Source: Chloroflexota bacterium
GTDB lineage: Bacteria > Chloroflexota > Anaerolineae > Anaerolineales > Anaerolineaceae
Length of the DNA: 64,000 nucleotides
Assembly: GCA_021825925.1 (NCBI GenBank)
Contig: JAKAFP010000005.1
Location: forward strand, 1-64,000
Reading direction: 5' to 3'
In this document: piece after piece, positions 35,960 to 45,130 of the stretch
Layout: every line of letters begins with the position of its first letter
How positions within the stretch are numbered: the stretch's first letter is position 1
The notes under the pieces: generated by a model
The model's database searches: none
The model's input: the letters and a program-made list of their open reading frames with translations, nothing else
What the model was told of the DNA's origin: nothing
Position numbers and translations under genes: made by a program

Positions 35960-36553
35960 CTACCCATCTACTTCTTTGCCCTGATGATAGGCCATCATAA
36001 TCCCGGCCGCCAAGGCCAGACGGTGATCGAGTAACCCTGAAACATCCTTACTCAGATCAATCACAAGTTCGTAGCTGATCGGTTTTACCTTTTGCCGTAA
36101 TTCTCCCACCTCGATCTCTCCGACCTTGATATCCATTTGTTGGGGTAGATCATGGGTGACCAACTCCCTCATCAGCGATTTGCTGAGTGATTTTTCATAA
36201 ACTTTCCCACACGTCTTGCCCTCGGCATCTAGAATCGCCCATACATCCTTGAAAATCTCGGAAATCGAATCGGCATCAGAAATCAGGCTGCCGATCTTTT
36301 CTCCGCTCTGAGCGTCAAAGATATCCATATTCTCTGAAGGATCATCTGGCCGATCTTTCAGCGTCAGTACTTCGCGGGTTTTCTTTTCATCTTCATAAGC
36401 GCGATAAGAAATTGAAGGTGGAAGCCATTTGGATTTTTCTTCAATGAAGAGAAGAGGTTCCTTGCCTTGGGAATCAAAGAGACGATATTTGCCGCTGATG
36501 GCCAAGCCTTGACGTTTCAACACAAACACGGATTCGGAAAAGAGCTTATTCAT
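35960..36553 (-). CDS. LURP-one/phospholipid-scramblase-like protein
   Basis: A protein of 197 residues with a tubby-like beta-barrel profile seen in LURP-one and scramblase relatives. Features are YRLFDSQGKEPLLFIEEK, then DIFDAQSGEKIGSL, then VWAILDAEGKTCGKVYE, and a final hydrophobic helix (LDHRLALAAGIMMAYHQ, about 175-191). That buried C-terminal helix is characteristic of the fold. Its biochemical role is unknown; membrane-lipid binding is possible. AGGAGGAAA precedes the ATG. It is 51 bases downstream of the flippase-like gene and likely co-transcribed with it. Confidence 0.65.
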   Translation of the reverse strand: MNKLFSESVFVLKRQGLAISGKYRLFDSQGKEPLLFIEEKSKWLPPSISYRAYEDEKKTREVLTLKDRPDDPSENMDIFDAQSGEKIGSLISDADSISEIFKDVWAILDAEGKTCGKVYEKSLSKSLMRELVTHDLPQQMDIKVGEIEVGELRQKVKPISYELVIDLSKDVSGLLDHRLALAAGIMMAYHQGKEVDG

Positions 36554-36604
36554 TAATTTCCTCCTGTTTTTGATTACTTATTTGTCCAAAGGAAAAACAT
36601 GTTT

Positions 36605-37621
36605 TTATGTTTCGTGCCGGCTTTGCAAAACTCTGAAAGAGAAAAAACCGATCAATAACGGCAGCCAAAGTGTGATCGCGCGGTAAGTAAAAGTGATCAA
36701 AACAGCTTTGCCAAAAGGCACCCTTAGAGTGGTTAAAATTAAGGGGAAGAGGCCCTCAACCACACCAACACCACCGGGCGTGGGGGAGATATAGTAAAAC
36801 AATTGGCCGATACTAAATCCACCAATGATGGTCCCCACAGAGTAAGGAACATTCATGGCCATGAAGGTGAATGCCAAGATACAGATCAGAATGGCTTTGT
36901 TATTGAGAGCAAACAAGAAGGGCCAGATCAGTTTTTTGGGTTTTGCCCGAATGGTGGATATGCCATCGGCAATTTCGGTTGAAAGGAAATAGGCATTGCC
37001 TACATTGATCAGGTCGCGGTGGAAGAAGCGTCGCACTCTTCTATTTGCCCACCTGGAAAGTCCCGTGAGCAGCAACCCCAGGCGTTTCTGTGAAATATAC
37101 CCCAGATAAAGTACCACGCCCACGCCCAGGGCAATGGCCAGCATGAAGAGCGCTGCAGATATCTCGCCTACGCCCAAATGACCGCGGCGGAGCAGCACCA
37201 CGAATCCAACCGTCACCACGCATAACAAAGAGGCGTATTCATAAAGCAGGTAGAGGATGCCCACCACCAGCACCCGGCCTGACGAAAGTTTGCGTTGTTT
37301 GGCTGAATCAATGATCACAGCCAGACCACTCATCCCACCACTGGGGGCGATCATACTGATGAAGGTGGAGGCGGTGGTCTGAAGCAACAAATTCCAACGA
37401 GTTTCTCTCATACCAACCAGTTGGTAGAGTGAACCATAAACTGCGGTTGCGTTGAATAGGCAGATGAATTCAAAAATAAAAGCGACTACCAGGAATGGAA
37501 AATTTCCCAGACGCAGCGTCTCAATAATGGATTGGATTTGGGTGAAACTGACCACCACATAGAGGACAGCAAGGAGGATCACGATCAGTTGAATGATTCT
37601 TCTCATTGAAAGTCTTTGCAT
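36605..37621 (-). CDS. flippase-like membrane protein (UPF0104, LPG-synthase TM region)
   Basis: An integral membrane protein of 338 residues with about eight hydrophobic segments. It matches the MprF/AglD2-type TM domain: FEFICLFNATAVYGSLYQLVG (helix 2), then ISMIAPSGGMSGLAVII (about 98-114), then YYISPTPGGVGVVEGLFP (about 272-289), which is the characteristic PGG.G..E motif. Relatives flip or hold lipid-linked substrates such as lysyl-phosphatidylglycerol or polyprenyl sugars. The soluble synthase domain of MprF is absent, so it is a stand-alone transporter domain. AGGGA precedes the ATG. The scramblase-like gene follows, suggesting a shared membrane-lipid role. Confidence 0.82.
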   Translation of the reverse strand: MQRLSMRRIIQLIVILLAVLYVVVSFTQIQSIIETLRLGNFPFLVVAFIFEFICLFNATAVYGSLYQLVGMRETRWNLLLQTTASTFISMIAPSGGMSGLAVIIDSAKQRKLSSGRVLVVGILYLLYEYASLLCVVTVGFVVLLRRGHLGVGEISAALFMLAIALGVGVVLYLGYISQKRLGLLLTGLSRWANRRVRRFFHRDLINVGNAYFLSTEIADGISTIRAKPKKLIWPFLFALNNKAILICILAFTFMAMNVPYSVGTIIGGFSIGQLFYYISPTPGGVGVVEGLFPLILTTLRVPFGKAVLITFTYRAITLWLPLLIGFFSFRVLQSRHET

Positions 37622-37750
37622 TGATTTCCCTGGCTAATGTTTGCAGCTTGAGCAGATATCTAACTATAACTTTTTTCTATAAAACTGGAAAGGTGAAATT
37701 CCATGACATTCCAAAATCTGCCGATCCGGGTCTGTTTGGAGTAAAATTGG

Positions 37751-37806
37751 GCACGCGGCGATGGAGTCCGCCCTTAACCGCCTCGTTGCTGATGACTCCT
37801 GATTTT
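37751..37806 (+). ncRNA. fluoride riboswitch (crcB motif)
   Basis: The conserved blocks are present in order and spacing: GGCGATGGAGTCCGCC, then AACCGCC, then GCTGATGACTCCTGA. The gene downstream encodes the fluoride channel CrcB, which matches the known function of this RNA class. The 3' part TGATGACTCC (37790-37799) is complementary, with one bulge, to the ribosome-binding segment at 37813-37823. This suggests translational control. Confidence 0.95.
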
Positions 37807-37824
37807 GTTATTGGAGTTCATCAC

Positions 37825-38208
37825 ATGCGTGACATCATTATCATTGGAACAGGCGGCTTTATTGGTGCAGTATTGCGCTACTTTGCGATCCTCTCCATGC
37901 AGCTTTTCAAATCAAAAACACATATCCCCATGGGCACCCTGTTGGTGAACGTGGTTGGCTGCCTCTTGATCGGATTTTTGGCAGTAACGGCCGAGAACAG
38001 CAAATTGATCTCGGCCGATACCCGTAACTTTTTGGTGGTCGGCATTTTGGGTGCCTTCACCACTTTCTCGACTTTTGGCTATGAGTCGGTCAGCTTGTTA
38101 AAAAGCGGCTTGAACATCCAATTCGCGCTCAACATTGCTTTGCAGCTTGTGCTGGGCTTTGCCGCCGTTTGGGGCGGCATGCACCTCGCCAAACTCATTG
38201 CCAGGTAA
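37825..38208 (+). CDS. crcB: fluoride efflux channel CrcB/Fluc
   Basis: Inner-membrane fluoride channel subunit of 127 residues with four TM segments. It works as an antiparallel dimer and protects against cytoplasmic fluoride. Conserved elements are GTGGFIGAVLRY (about 6-17), GTLLVNVVGCLLIGF (about 34-48) and the Phe-box GAFTTFSTFGYE (about 76-87). The start at 37825 follows GGAG and gives the usual length. The frame is open further upstream, but that part overlaps the fluoride riboswitch and cannot be coding. The single gene converges on acr3. Confidence 0.96.
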   Translation: MRDIIIIGTGGFIGAVLRYFAILSMQLFKSKTHIPMGTLLVNVVGCLLIGFLAVTAENSKLISADTRNFLVVGILGAFTTFSTFGYESVSLLKSGLNIQFALNIALQLVLGFAAVWGGMHLAKLIAR

Positions 38209-38209
38209 T

Positions 38210-39274
<1,065 letters not shown>

Positions 39275-39295
39275 GATACCCTCCCAAAGATCAAG

Positions 39296-39661
39296 TTATG
39301 GTTTGTATTCACAATCTTCTATTGCGGGTAATTTGTATTCGGGCAGCTCGACCCCTTGTATGGAGGCGGCTTGTTGAATGAGTCCGAGCCAGCGTTGATC
39401 CGGTATGAAGTAAAAAATGTGGCGGCCGACCCTTTCGGTTTCGACCAGACCTACTTCCCGCAGCAGCATTAATTGTTGAGAAATATAGGCCTGCCGGCTG
39501 CCCAGCAATCGTTCCAGTTGACAGACGCACACTTTTTCATTACCAATTGCCAGTACGATCTGTAATCGGGCTGGTTGGCCGAGCAGGGCAAAAACATCCG
39601 TAATTTGTGGAGCGGTAGGTTTATCACTTGACACATTCATAATATTGAATGTATTATACAT
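39296..39661 (-). CDS. arsR: ArsR family metalloregulator
   Basis: A winged-helix repressor of about 121 residues. The arsenic-sensing motif KVCVCQLERLLG (Cys-x-Cys in helix alpha3) is followed by the recognition helix RQAYISQQLMLLREVGLVE and the wing RVGRHIFYFIPD. A further cysteine near the C terminus (EDCEYKP) may be a third ligand. The start is uncertain: ATG 39661, or ATG 39640, which would lie inside the operator and leave almost no leader. It regulates itself and the divergent operon through the dyad between the two. It precedes acr3. Confidence 0.92.
   Translation of the reverse strand: MYNTFNIMNVSSDKPTAPQITDVFALLGQPARLQIVLAIGNEKVCVCQLERLLGSRQAYISQQLMLLREVGLVETERVGRHIFYFIPDQRWLGLIQQAASIQGVELPEYKLPAIEDCEYKP
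39628..39657 (+). promoter_or_regulatory. shared ars operator inside the plus-strand promoter
   Basis: TTGACA (39628-39633) and TATTAT (39652-39657) have an 18-bp spacer. The spacer is exactly the dyad CATTCA-N6-TGAATG (39634-39651). A protein bound there would block the thioredoxin/permease operon. On the minus strand it also overlaps the arsR start region. Confidence 0.75.
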
Positions 39662-39706
39662 CAAACATGAAAAAGATAATACGAGAAGTTTTACAGGAGT
39701 GAAATA

Positions 39707-39946
39707 ATGCTAAATATAAAGTTTTTGGGCGGTGGATGCGCCAACTGTAAAAGGCTTGAACAGATCACCCGCAAAGTGACTGAAGAGAATCAGATCGCGG
39801 CTGAGTTTGATCATGTGACAGACTTTGCCGATATTATGAAATTTGGCGTCATGAGCACACCCGCCCTGGTGGTGGATGGAAAAGTATTGAGCTCGGGACG
39901 CATCCCCTCTGAAACTGAGATTGCCGGTTGGTTGAAAGCTGCCTGA
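39707..39946 (+). CDS. small thioredoxin-like protein (MTH895/TM0996 type)
   Basis: A compact thioredoxin-fold protein of 79 residues. It has the redox motif GGGCANCKRLE (CxxC, about 8-18) and the cis-proline region MSTPALVVDGKVLSSGRIPS (about 48-67). Members are often encoded beside ArsP/DUF318 permeases and arsenic genes, as here, 4 bases before the permease. It probably delivers electrons, or handles organoarsenical or metal thiols; this is inferred from context. Confidence 0.9.
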   Translation: MLNIKFLGGGCANCKRLEQITRKVTEENQIAAEFDHVTDFADIMKFGVMSTPALVVDGKVLSSGRIPSETEIAGWLKAA

Positions 39947-39950
39947 ACCC

Positions 39951-41003
39951 ATGACAAATACTGGTTTACCGGTGCAGTCAAAACCTTCAATCTCGGTCAA
40001 ACTGATCTTAATTCTGGTGGGGGTGGTTATTGTTTGGGTAGTTGCGTATAGCTTTATTCAACCTTTAGCGAATTGGTTGGCTTATGGGTTGTTTGGACTG
40101 GCGAAGGATTCACACCTTGGGGAGTCAATCGCATTTTTTTTGTATGATGTACCCAAGATCCTGCTGCTATTATCCGGTATGATCTTCTTGATCTCAATCT
40201 TGCGGACTTTCTTCAGCCCCGAACGCACCCGCGTCTTGTTGGGTGGTAAACGCCAAGGGGTGGGGAATGTGCTGGCCGCGATGCTGGGAATTGTCACGCC
40301 TTTCTGTTCCTGTTCTGCGGTGCCGCTCTTTATTGGTTTTGTTGAAAGCGGCATTCCTTTGGGCGTGACCTTTTCATTTTTGATCGCCGCTCCCACGATC
40401 AACGAGGTGGCAGTGGTCATGCTCTTCGGCCTTTTTGGCTGGAAGGTGGCCGGGCTATATGTGGTGACCGGTTTGATCATCGCCATTATGGCAGGCATGT
40501 TGATCGGTCGGCTGCATCTTGAGAAACAGGTAGAAGATTTTGTCTGGCAGATCCAATCCACGGGTGGGGGGATGGTGGAGCACCTTACCTGGTCAGATCG
40601 TGTTCAACGTGCCTGGCAATCGGTGCGCGAAATTGTTGGTAAAGTATGGCTTTATGTCATTGTTGGCATCGCCGTTGGCGCCGCCATTCACGGTTATGTA
40701 CCTGAAACCGCCCTGGCGGGGATCATGGGTAAGCGGGCCAGGTGGAGTGTGCCAGCCGCGGTGCTGTTGGGTGTGCCGTTATATTCCAATGCTGCCGGGG
40801 TTATTCCCATCGTCAGCGCATTGATGGAAAAAGGTGCGTCGTTGGGGACCGTGCTGGCTTTCATGATGTCCGTGGTGGGGTTGAGCCTGCCCGAAATGAT
40901 CATTTTACGCAGGGTGCTCAAACCAAAACTGCTGGCTATCTTCATCGCAATTTTGGCAGCCGCCTTTATTCTTACGGGTTATCTGTTCAATATAATATTA
41001 TAA
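39951..41003 (+). CDS. ArsP/DUF318-type permease
   Basis: A membrane permease of 350 residues with about eight to ten TM segments. The hallmark TPFCSCSAVPLFIGFVESGI (about 117-136) carries the paired cysteines thought to contact the substrate. A second half has GVPLYSNAAGVIPIVSALM (about 272-290) and LPEMIILRRV. The family includes ArsP, an exporter of trivalent organoarsenicals, and permeases of unknown substrate. Its position 4 bases after a thioredoxin-like gene, opposite arsR-acr3 and under the shared operator, supports an arsenic role. Confidence 0.88.
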   Translation: MTNTGLPVQSKPSISVKLILILVGVVIVWVVAYSFIQPLANWLAYGLFGLAKDSHLGESIAFFLYDVPKILLLLSGMIFLISILRTFFSPERTRVLLGGKRQGVGNVLAAMLGIVTPFCSCSAVPLFIGFVESGIPLGVTFSFLIAAPTINEVAVVMLFGLFGWKVAGLYVVTGLIIAIMAGMLIGRLHLEKQVEDFVWQIQSTGGGMVEHLTWSDRVQRAWQSVREIVGKVWLYVIVGIAVGAAIHGYVPETALAGIMGKRARWSVPAAVLLGVPLYSNAAGVIPIVSALMEKGASLGTVLAFMMSVVGLSLPEMIILRRVLKPKLLAIFIAILAAAFILTGYLFNIIL

Positions 41004-41025
41004 AATGAAGTTTCTCTTAAGAACT

Positions 41026-41059
41026 AAGCACCAGAGGAAAAATTCTCTGGTGCTTTTTT
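41026..41059 (+). terminator. terminator of the thioredoxin/permease operon
   Basis: An 11-bp stem (AAGCACCAGAG / CTCTGGTGCTT) has an 8-nt loop and is followed by six T. Confidence 0.9.
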
Positions 41060-41122
41060 AATGAATTGGTTGTGATAATTGTTATTATGAATAGAAAGCC
41101 ATGATCTGCGTGGAGGGGTTAC

Positions 41123-42295
41123 ATGAAATATCAGTTCGATTTCCAGGTTGGCTACCATGATCACTTGCATCCGGAACCCTCCATCAATTTTCAGCTAAAC
41201 CGATGGATCAGTTATCTTGGACAAAGCGTTTTGGAAGATATCACTGCAGTTACTTCCAAGCTGATAAACATTCCCTCATATCGAAAGGAGTTTTCATCTC
41301 TGGCAGGAGAGGCTCTTAAAAAAGGGGAAAAAATGAAAGCGGCTTATTTTTGTCGGGCTGCTGAATTCTTTATGAGAATAGATGATCCTGAAAAGAAAAT
41401 TATGCGACAACGATTTTTACAATTGATCAGGACTCATTTCGATGTGTCCGAAAATGAGTTTTTTGAAATCCCTTACAAACAAAATGGAGAGGCAGGCTTA
41501 CTACCAGCCTACTACTTTCGGCATGATCTTGCAAAAGAGACGATTGTCATTCATGGCGGTTTTGATAGTTACATTGAAGAATTCTTTCCCATCATCTTTT
41601 ATATTCGTGACAAGGGATTTAATGTCATTTGTTTTGACGGACCAGGTCAGGGGGGAGCCTTTCACGAATCAGAATTATTACTGACTCATGACTGGCATCA
41701 ACCGGTAAGTACGATTTTGGATTATTTCAATTTAACCGGAATTACACTCATAGGTATCTCGATGGGTGGTTGTCTGGCATTAAGAGCGGCTGCTTTTGAA
41801 AAACGGATCAAACGGGTTGTTGCTTATGATGTGTTTTATGATTGGATGGATACAACACTAAGCAAACTTGCTCCCATCAGTTTGATTCTTCGAGGTCTGC
41901 TGAAATTTCAACAACCACGCCTATTTAATTATCTTTTAAATATGATCATGAACCAAAGTCCGCTTTTTGACTGGGCGATGCATCAAGCCATGCCAATTCT
42001 TGGTGTATCAACTGCATACGAGGTATTTCAAAAAAGTAGGTTTTATACAACTCGAAATATCTCTTCAAAAATAGACCAGGACGTATTGATTTTGGCTGGA
42101 GCTGAAGACCACATAATTCCAATCAAGCATTTCTATGCGCAAATTAATGATTTGACTCATGCAAGGTTTTTACATTCTCGCCTTTTCACCCGAGCGGATA
42201 ACGCACAAAATCATTGTCAAATTGGAAACTTGAAATTGGTGATTGACACAATTCTTCAATGGATAGAAAGTTCCACAAAAAATCCAACTGTTTGA
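41123..42295 (+). CDS. alpha/beta hydrolase (FrsA / pseudooxynicotine-hydrolase-like)
   Basis: A cytoplasmic hydrolase of 390 residues; the substrate is unknown. An N-terminal helical cap (about 1-130) precedes the fold. The oxyanion region is IVIHGGFDSYIEEFF (about 140), with FDGPGQGGAFHE (about 170). The nucleophile elbow is GISMGGCLALRAAA (Ser about 214), the acid lies in LAGAEDHIIPIKHFY (about 327) and the likely catalytic His is in NAQNHCQIGN (about 364). The helical N-terminal cap with this triad layout resembles 2,6-dihydropseudooxynicotine hydrolase and FrsA-like proteins. It is monocistronic. Confidence 0.85.
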   Translation: MKYQFDFQVGYHDHLHPEPSINFQLNRWISYLGQSVLEDITAVTSKLINIPSYRKEFSSLAGEALKKGEKMKAAYFCRAAEFFMRIDDPEKKIMRQRFLQLIRTHFDVSENEFFEIPYKQNGEAGLLPAYYFRHDLAKETIVIHGGFDSYIEEFFPIIFYIRDKGFNVICFDGPGQGGAFHESELLLTHDWHQPVSTILDYFNLTGITLIGISMGGCLALRAAAFEKRIKRVVAYDVFYDWMDTTLSKLAPISLILRGLLKFQQPRLFNYLLNMIMNQSPLFDWAMHQAMPILGVSTAYEVFQKSRFYTTRNISSKIDQDVLILAGAEDHIIPIKHFYAQINDLTHARFLHSRLFTRADNAQNHCQIGNLKLVIDTILQWIESSTKNPTV

Positions 42296-42377
42296 TCAAT
42301 CACATCCATATCTTCCGGTCAAGTCAACGGTTTATCCGATTATTAGATTATTTAAATCCTGGCCACAAATTGGTGAC

Positions 42378-42428
42378 TTGACATTTTAAAAACCCGCTAT
42401 ATAATATAAATAACTTTGTAACACAAAG
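42378..42428 (+). promoter_or_regulatory. promoter with downstream dyad operator
   Basis: TTGACA (42378-42383) and TATAAT (42400-42405) have a 16-bp spacer. The inverted repeat CTTTGT-aac-ACAAAG (42414-42428) covers the expected start point. It is a candidate target of the wHTH regulator at the end of this operon. Confidence 0.75.
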
Positions 42429-42451
42429 ATATTAGTAATATGGAGGAAGAT

Positions 42452-43102
42452 ATGAGCGCGTCATTAAATCTCAAAGAAATTGAGAAGCGGGCATTTCGAT
42501 CTACTTATCAAGATGGATTGTGGGACATCTATTATGGATTGATCGTCATCTTTATGGCTGTTTTTATGGATCGCCCTGAAGAGGGATACGGCTGGTTGAA
42601 TATTGTCTTGATGGCCGGCTCTTTCCTGATCGCCTTTTTCTTGTTCCGACTGGGCAAGAAATTGATCACCACTCCCCGGTTGGGGCAGGTGGTTTTTGGC
42701 GAAGTCCGCAAAAAGAAAAAAAGGACCATGAGCATCATCCTTGGGATTTTTGTTGGCCTCCAATTCCTGTTGTTAATGATCACTGCTTTTGGCTGGCTTA
42801 ATCCCACTTTCGGCCGGCAGCTTGGCAGTTTGTTGGAGGGTAAAAATGAGCTTTTACTGGTTTCCACCATCGGTTCGATGATCGTCTGTGTTGGGATGTC
42901 AGTGACGGCGCACTTTTCCGATTTTCCAAGGGGATACTACATCAGTATCCTCATGTCTTTGGCGGTTTTCCTGATCCTGTATTTTGACCAGCCGCTGTTT
43001 CCGGCAATAATTGGCGTCTTGATCGTGCTTCCGGGCGTCCTTCTTTTAGTTCGCTTTCTCAAGCAGTATCCACTCGCCAAGGACGAGGTCAGCCATGAGT
43101 GA
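42452..43102 (+). CDS. five-TM membrane protein paired with a wHTH regulator
   Basis: A membrane protein of 216 residues without a recognised family name. A short cytoplasmic N terminus (LKEIEKRAFRSTYQDGLWDI) is followed by about six hydrophobic segments and a basic loop (EVRKKKKRTM, about 84-93). GGAGGAAG before ATG 42452 fixes the start. It overlaps the wHTH gene by 8 bases. Membrane-protein/wHTH couples of this sort often resemble the PadR/HAAS arrangement, with the membrane protein tuned by its partner; that is inference. Confidence 0.75.
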   Translation: MSASLNLKEIEKRAFRSTYQDGLWDIYYGLIVIFMAVFMDRPEEGYGWLNIVLMAGSFLIAFFLFRLGKKLITTPRLGQVVFGEVRKKKKRTMSIILGIFVGLQFLLLMITAFGWLNPTFGRQLGSLLEGKNELLLVSTIGSMIVCVGMSVTAHFSDFPRGYYISILMSLAVFLILYFDQPLFPAIIGVLIVLPGVLLLVRFLKQYPLAKDEVSHE

Positions 43103-43421
43103 GATAAAGGAACCGGCAGAAGGTTCAGGTTTTGCGGGGATTGACCGGGTGCTGCACGAGCCAGCCCGCATGCAGATCACCGCATTGCTCTATATGCTTG
43201 AAAGCGCGGATTATACTTTCGTCATGAATCAAACCGGGCTTTCATGGGGGAATCTCTCAGCGCATCTAAGCAAACTGGAAGAGGCGGGCTACCTGAATAT
43301 TGAAAAAAGCTTCAAAGGCAAACGCCCCAACACAACCCTGAGGCTGACGGAGGCAGGGAGAGAAGCTTTCAAAACGTACGCACAGAACATGAGGGCGCTG
43401 TTTGCAGATTTTCCTGTGTGA
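43095..43421 (+). CDS. winged-helix transcriptional regulator (HTH_34-type)
   Basis: A DNA-binding protein of 108 residues. The core runs DRVLHEPARMQITALLYMLE (about 14-33), TQTG-type recognition MNQTGLSWGNLSAHLSKLEE (about 42-61), then the wing GYLNIEKSFKGKRPNTTLRLTEAGREAF. This layout is typical of the MarR/ArsR-like HTH_34 group. The start overlaps the preceding membrane-protein gene by 8 bases. It may act at the CTTTGT-N3-ACAAAG dyad upstream of the operon. Confidence 0.88.
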   Translation: MSEIKEPAEGSGFAGIDRVLHEPARMQITALLYMLESADYTFVMNQTGLSWGNLSAHLSKLEEAGYLNIEKSFKGKRPNTTLRLTEAGREAFKTYAQNMRALFADFPV

Positions 43422-43447
43422 CAGTTTATTCCGCAGTCTTTCCAATA

Positions 43448-43494
43448 GCAATTTCCCCCGGAATTGCTTTTGCCGGGGGAATTTGCTGGTTTTT
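43448..43494 (+). terminator. terminator of the membrane protein/wHTH operon
   Basis: A 14-bp stem around CCCCCGG/CCGGGGG (one mismatch) has an 11-nt loop and is followed by TGGTTTTTAG. Confidence 0.8.
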
Positions 43495-43614
43495 AGTCTT
43501 GTAAAGGATAAATAATTAAAGGTAATATAAAAATTATTAATATCTATATTAATTAATTGAAACTTTATTCAAAGATGATCGTATATTCTTCATACTAATT
43601 ATTTGGAGAAGATC

Positions 43615-44910
43615 ATGGCACAAGCAGCAGCAATCCCAGTATCCACCCATCCGATGAAAAAGGTCCTTGGCATTCGAGATTTCAAGCTTTTATGGATCGG
43701 ACAGGCCACTTCCATGCTGGGGGATCAATTTCACAGTATTGCCGCTTCATGGCTGGTATTGAAAATGACGGGAGACCCCATGGCGTTGGGGATGGTCATG
43801 GCCATCAGCGGAATTCCACGGGCGCTTTTCACAGTGATTGGCGGCGCGGTTACCGACCGCATTTCACCGCGTAAATTAATGTTGATCACCGATTTTGTCA
43901 GGCTTTTCCTTTCGACCATGTTGGCGGTTCAAATTTTCACCGGCACACTTCAGGTGTGGATGGTTTACATCTATGCCGCAGTGACTGGCATCATGGGCGG
44001 TCTTTTTGGGCCGGCATCCATGTCCATTGTGCCGCACATCGTTCCAGAAGAGGATCTGCAGGCCGGCAATTCGCTCACTCAGGGTACCTCTTCATTAATT
44101 GGATTCGTCGGACCCGCAATTGCCGGAGCCATGATCGCAGCTTTTGCCAATGAAGCCACCGGCATGGGCATCGCCATTGCCGTGGATGCGCTGACCTTCG
44201 TAGTATCGGTGATCACCCTGTGGATGATGCATTCTGGCGAGATTGTTAAAACTACCGCAGAAAAAGAAGCCGCAGGCAATATCTTTGCTTCCGTCAAGGA
44301 AGGCTTTGCGTTTATGGTCAAGGACCCCGTACTGCGCATGATGTTCATTATGATTGCCCTGGCCAACCTGTGCTTTACCGGTCCGCTGCTGGTGGGCATT
44401 CCCTTCCTGGCGGATACCCGTTTCTCGGGCGGCGCCGCGGCCTACGGAATCATCATCTCTGGCTATGCCGGCGGCAACCTGCTCGGCATCATCCTCTCAG
44501 GGATCCTGCCCAAACCCAAGAAGAGTATGATCCGTCTGTTGATGGTGGTGATGTTCGCGGCTTTTGGTTTCGGTATCGCTGCCATGAGCTGGATCTCAGT
44601 AACCTGGCTGGCAACTGCTAACCTGTTCATCCTGGGTGTGCTAAATGGATATATTTCCATTCTCTTGATAACTGGTTTGCAACGCAGCACTCCCAAGGCG
44701 ATGTTGGGACGTTTGATGAGCATGATCCTGCTTGCCAATATGAGCATGATGCCGATCTCTCAGGCGCTTTCGGGGGCGGCCTTGCGTTGGAGTGTGATCG
44801 CTGTCTTTGTCACAGCCGGGTTGCTTCAATTGGGTCTCTCAGTGGTGATGGCTTTCAGCGCTTCGGTTTCAGATCTGAGTGACAGGTTGTTGGGCGAAGA
44901 GGGATCTTAA
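43615..44910 (+). CDS. MFS efflux transporter (MFS_3 / EntS-like)
   Basis: A 12-TM major facilitator of 431 residues. Features are the N-terminal FKLLWIGQATSMLGDQFHSI (about 23-42), motif A-like GGAVTDRISPRKLMLITDFV (about 75-94) and AGNSLTQGTSSLIGFVGPAI (about 147-166), all typical of the MFS_3/EntS branch that exports drugs or siderophores. The start at 43615 follows GGAGAAG. It is monocistronic and followed by a strong terminator. The substrate is unknown. Beyond the terminator lies a decayed tail of a different exporter type. Confidence 0.9.
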   Translation: MAQAAAIPVSTHPMKKVLGIRDFKLLWIGQATSMLGDQFHSIAASWLVLKMTGDPMALGMVMAISGIPRALFTVIGGAVTDRISPRKLMLITDFVRLFLSTMLAVQIFTGTLQVWMVYIYAAVTGIMGGLFGPASMSIVPHIVPEEDLQAGNSLTQGTSSLIGFVGPAIAGAMIAAFANEATGMGIAIAVDALTFVVSVITLWMMHSGEIVKTTAEKEAAGNIFASVKEGFAFMVKDPVLRMMFIMIALANLCFTGPLLVGIPFLADTRFSGGAAAYGIIISGYAGGNLLGIILSGILPKPKKSMIRLLMVVMFAAFGFGIAAMSWISVTWLATANLFILGVLNGYISILLITGLQRSTPKAMLGRLMSMILLANMSMMPISQALSGAALRWSVIAVFVTAGLLQLGLSVVMAFSASVSDLSDRLLGEEGS

Positions 44911-44928
44911 TTGGGATATCGTTGAACG

Positions 44929-44959
44929 AAAATAGGCCATGAAAATGGCCTATTTTTTT
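44929..44959 (+). terminator. terminator of the MFS gene
   Basis: A perfect 12-bp stem (AAAATAGGCCAT / ATGGCCTATTTT) has a GAAA loop followed by more T. It may also serve the remnant on the other strand. Confidence 0.92.
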
Positions 44960-44992
44960 GAAACTGGTCTAACTCAACCGAAGTTGAGTTCT

Positions 44993-45130
44993 TTAGATCG
45001 CCTGACCATTAAATTGGCTGACGTACAAATTGCAGTAAAAACCCTGCTTATCCAGCAGCTGTTGGTGGCTGCCCTGTTCCACGATCTCGCCCTGGTCAAT
45101 CACAAAGACTGGTTGATTTGGGACAGCTGT
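44993..45130 (-). pseudogene. C-terminal remnant of an MsbA-type ABC exporter
   Basis: On the minus strand a 3' fragment of about 40 codons reads FVIDQGEIVEQGSHQQLL, then GFYCNLYVSQFNG, and ends at TAA (44993-44995). This is the standard end of ABC-transporter ATPase domains (H-loop-distal D.G.IVEQG.H..LL). Everything upstream on that strand (Walker motifs, signature, TM domain) is missing; past about 45130 the similarity is lost. It is a deletion remnant, not an expressed protein. Confidence 0.8.

Noticed and set aside
37606-37824. Upstream extension of the crcB reading frame
   Set aside because: It overlaps the fluoride riboswitch and would give a protein 73 residues longer than known CrcB proteins. 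The ATG at 37825 has a ribosome site.
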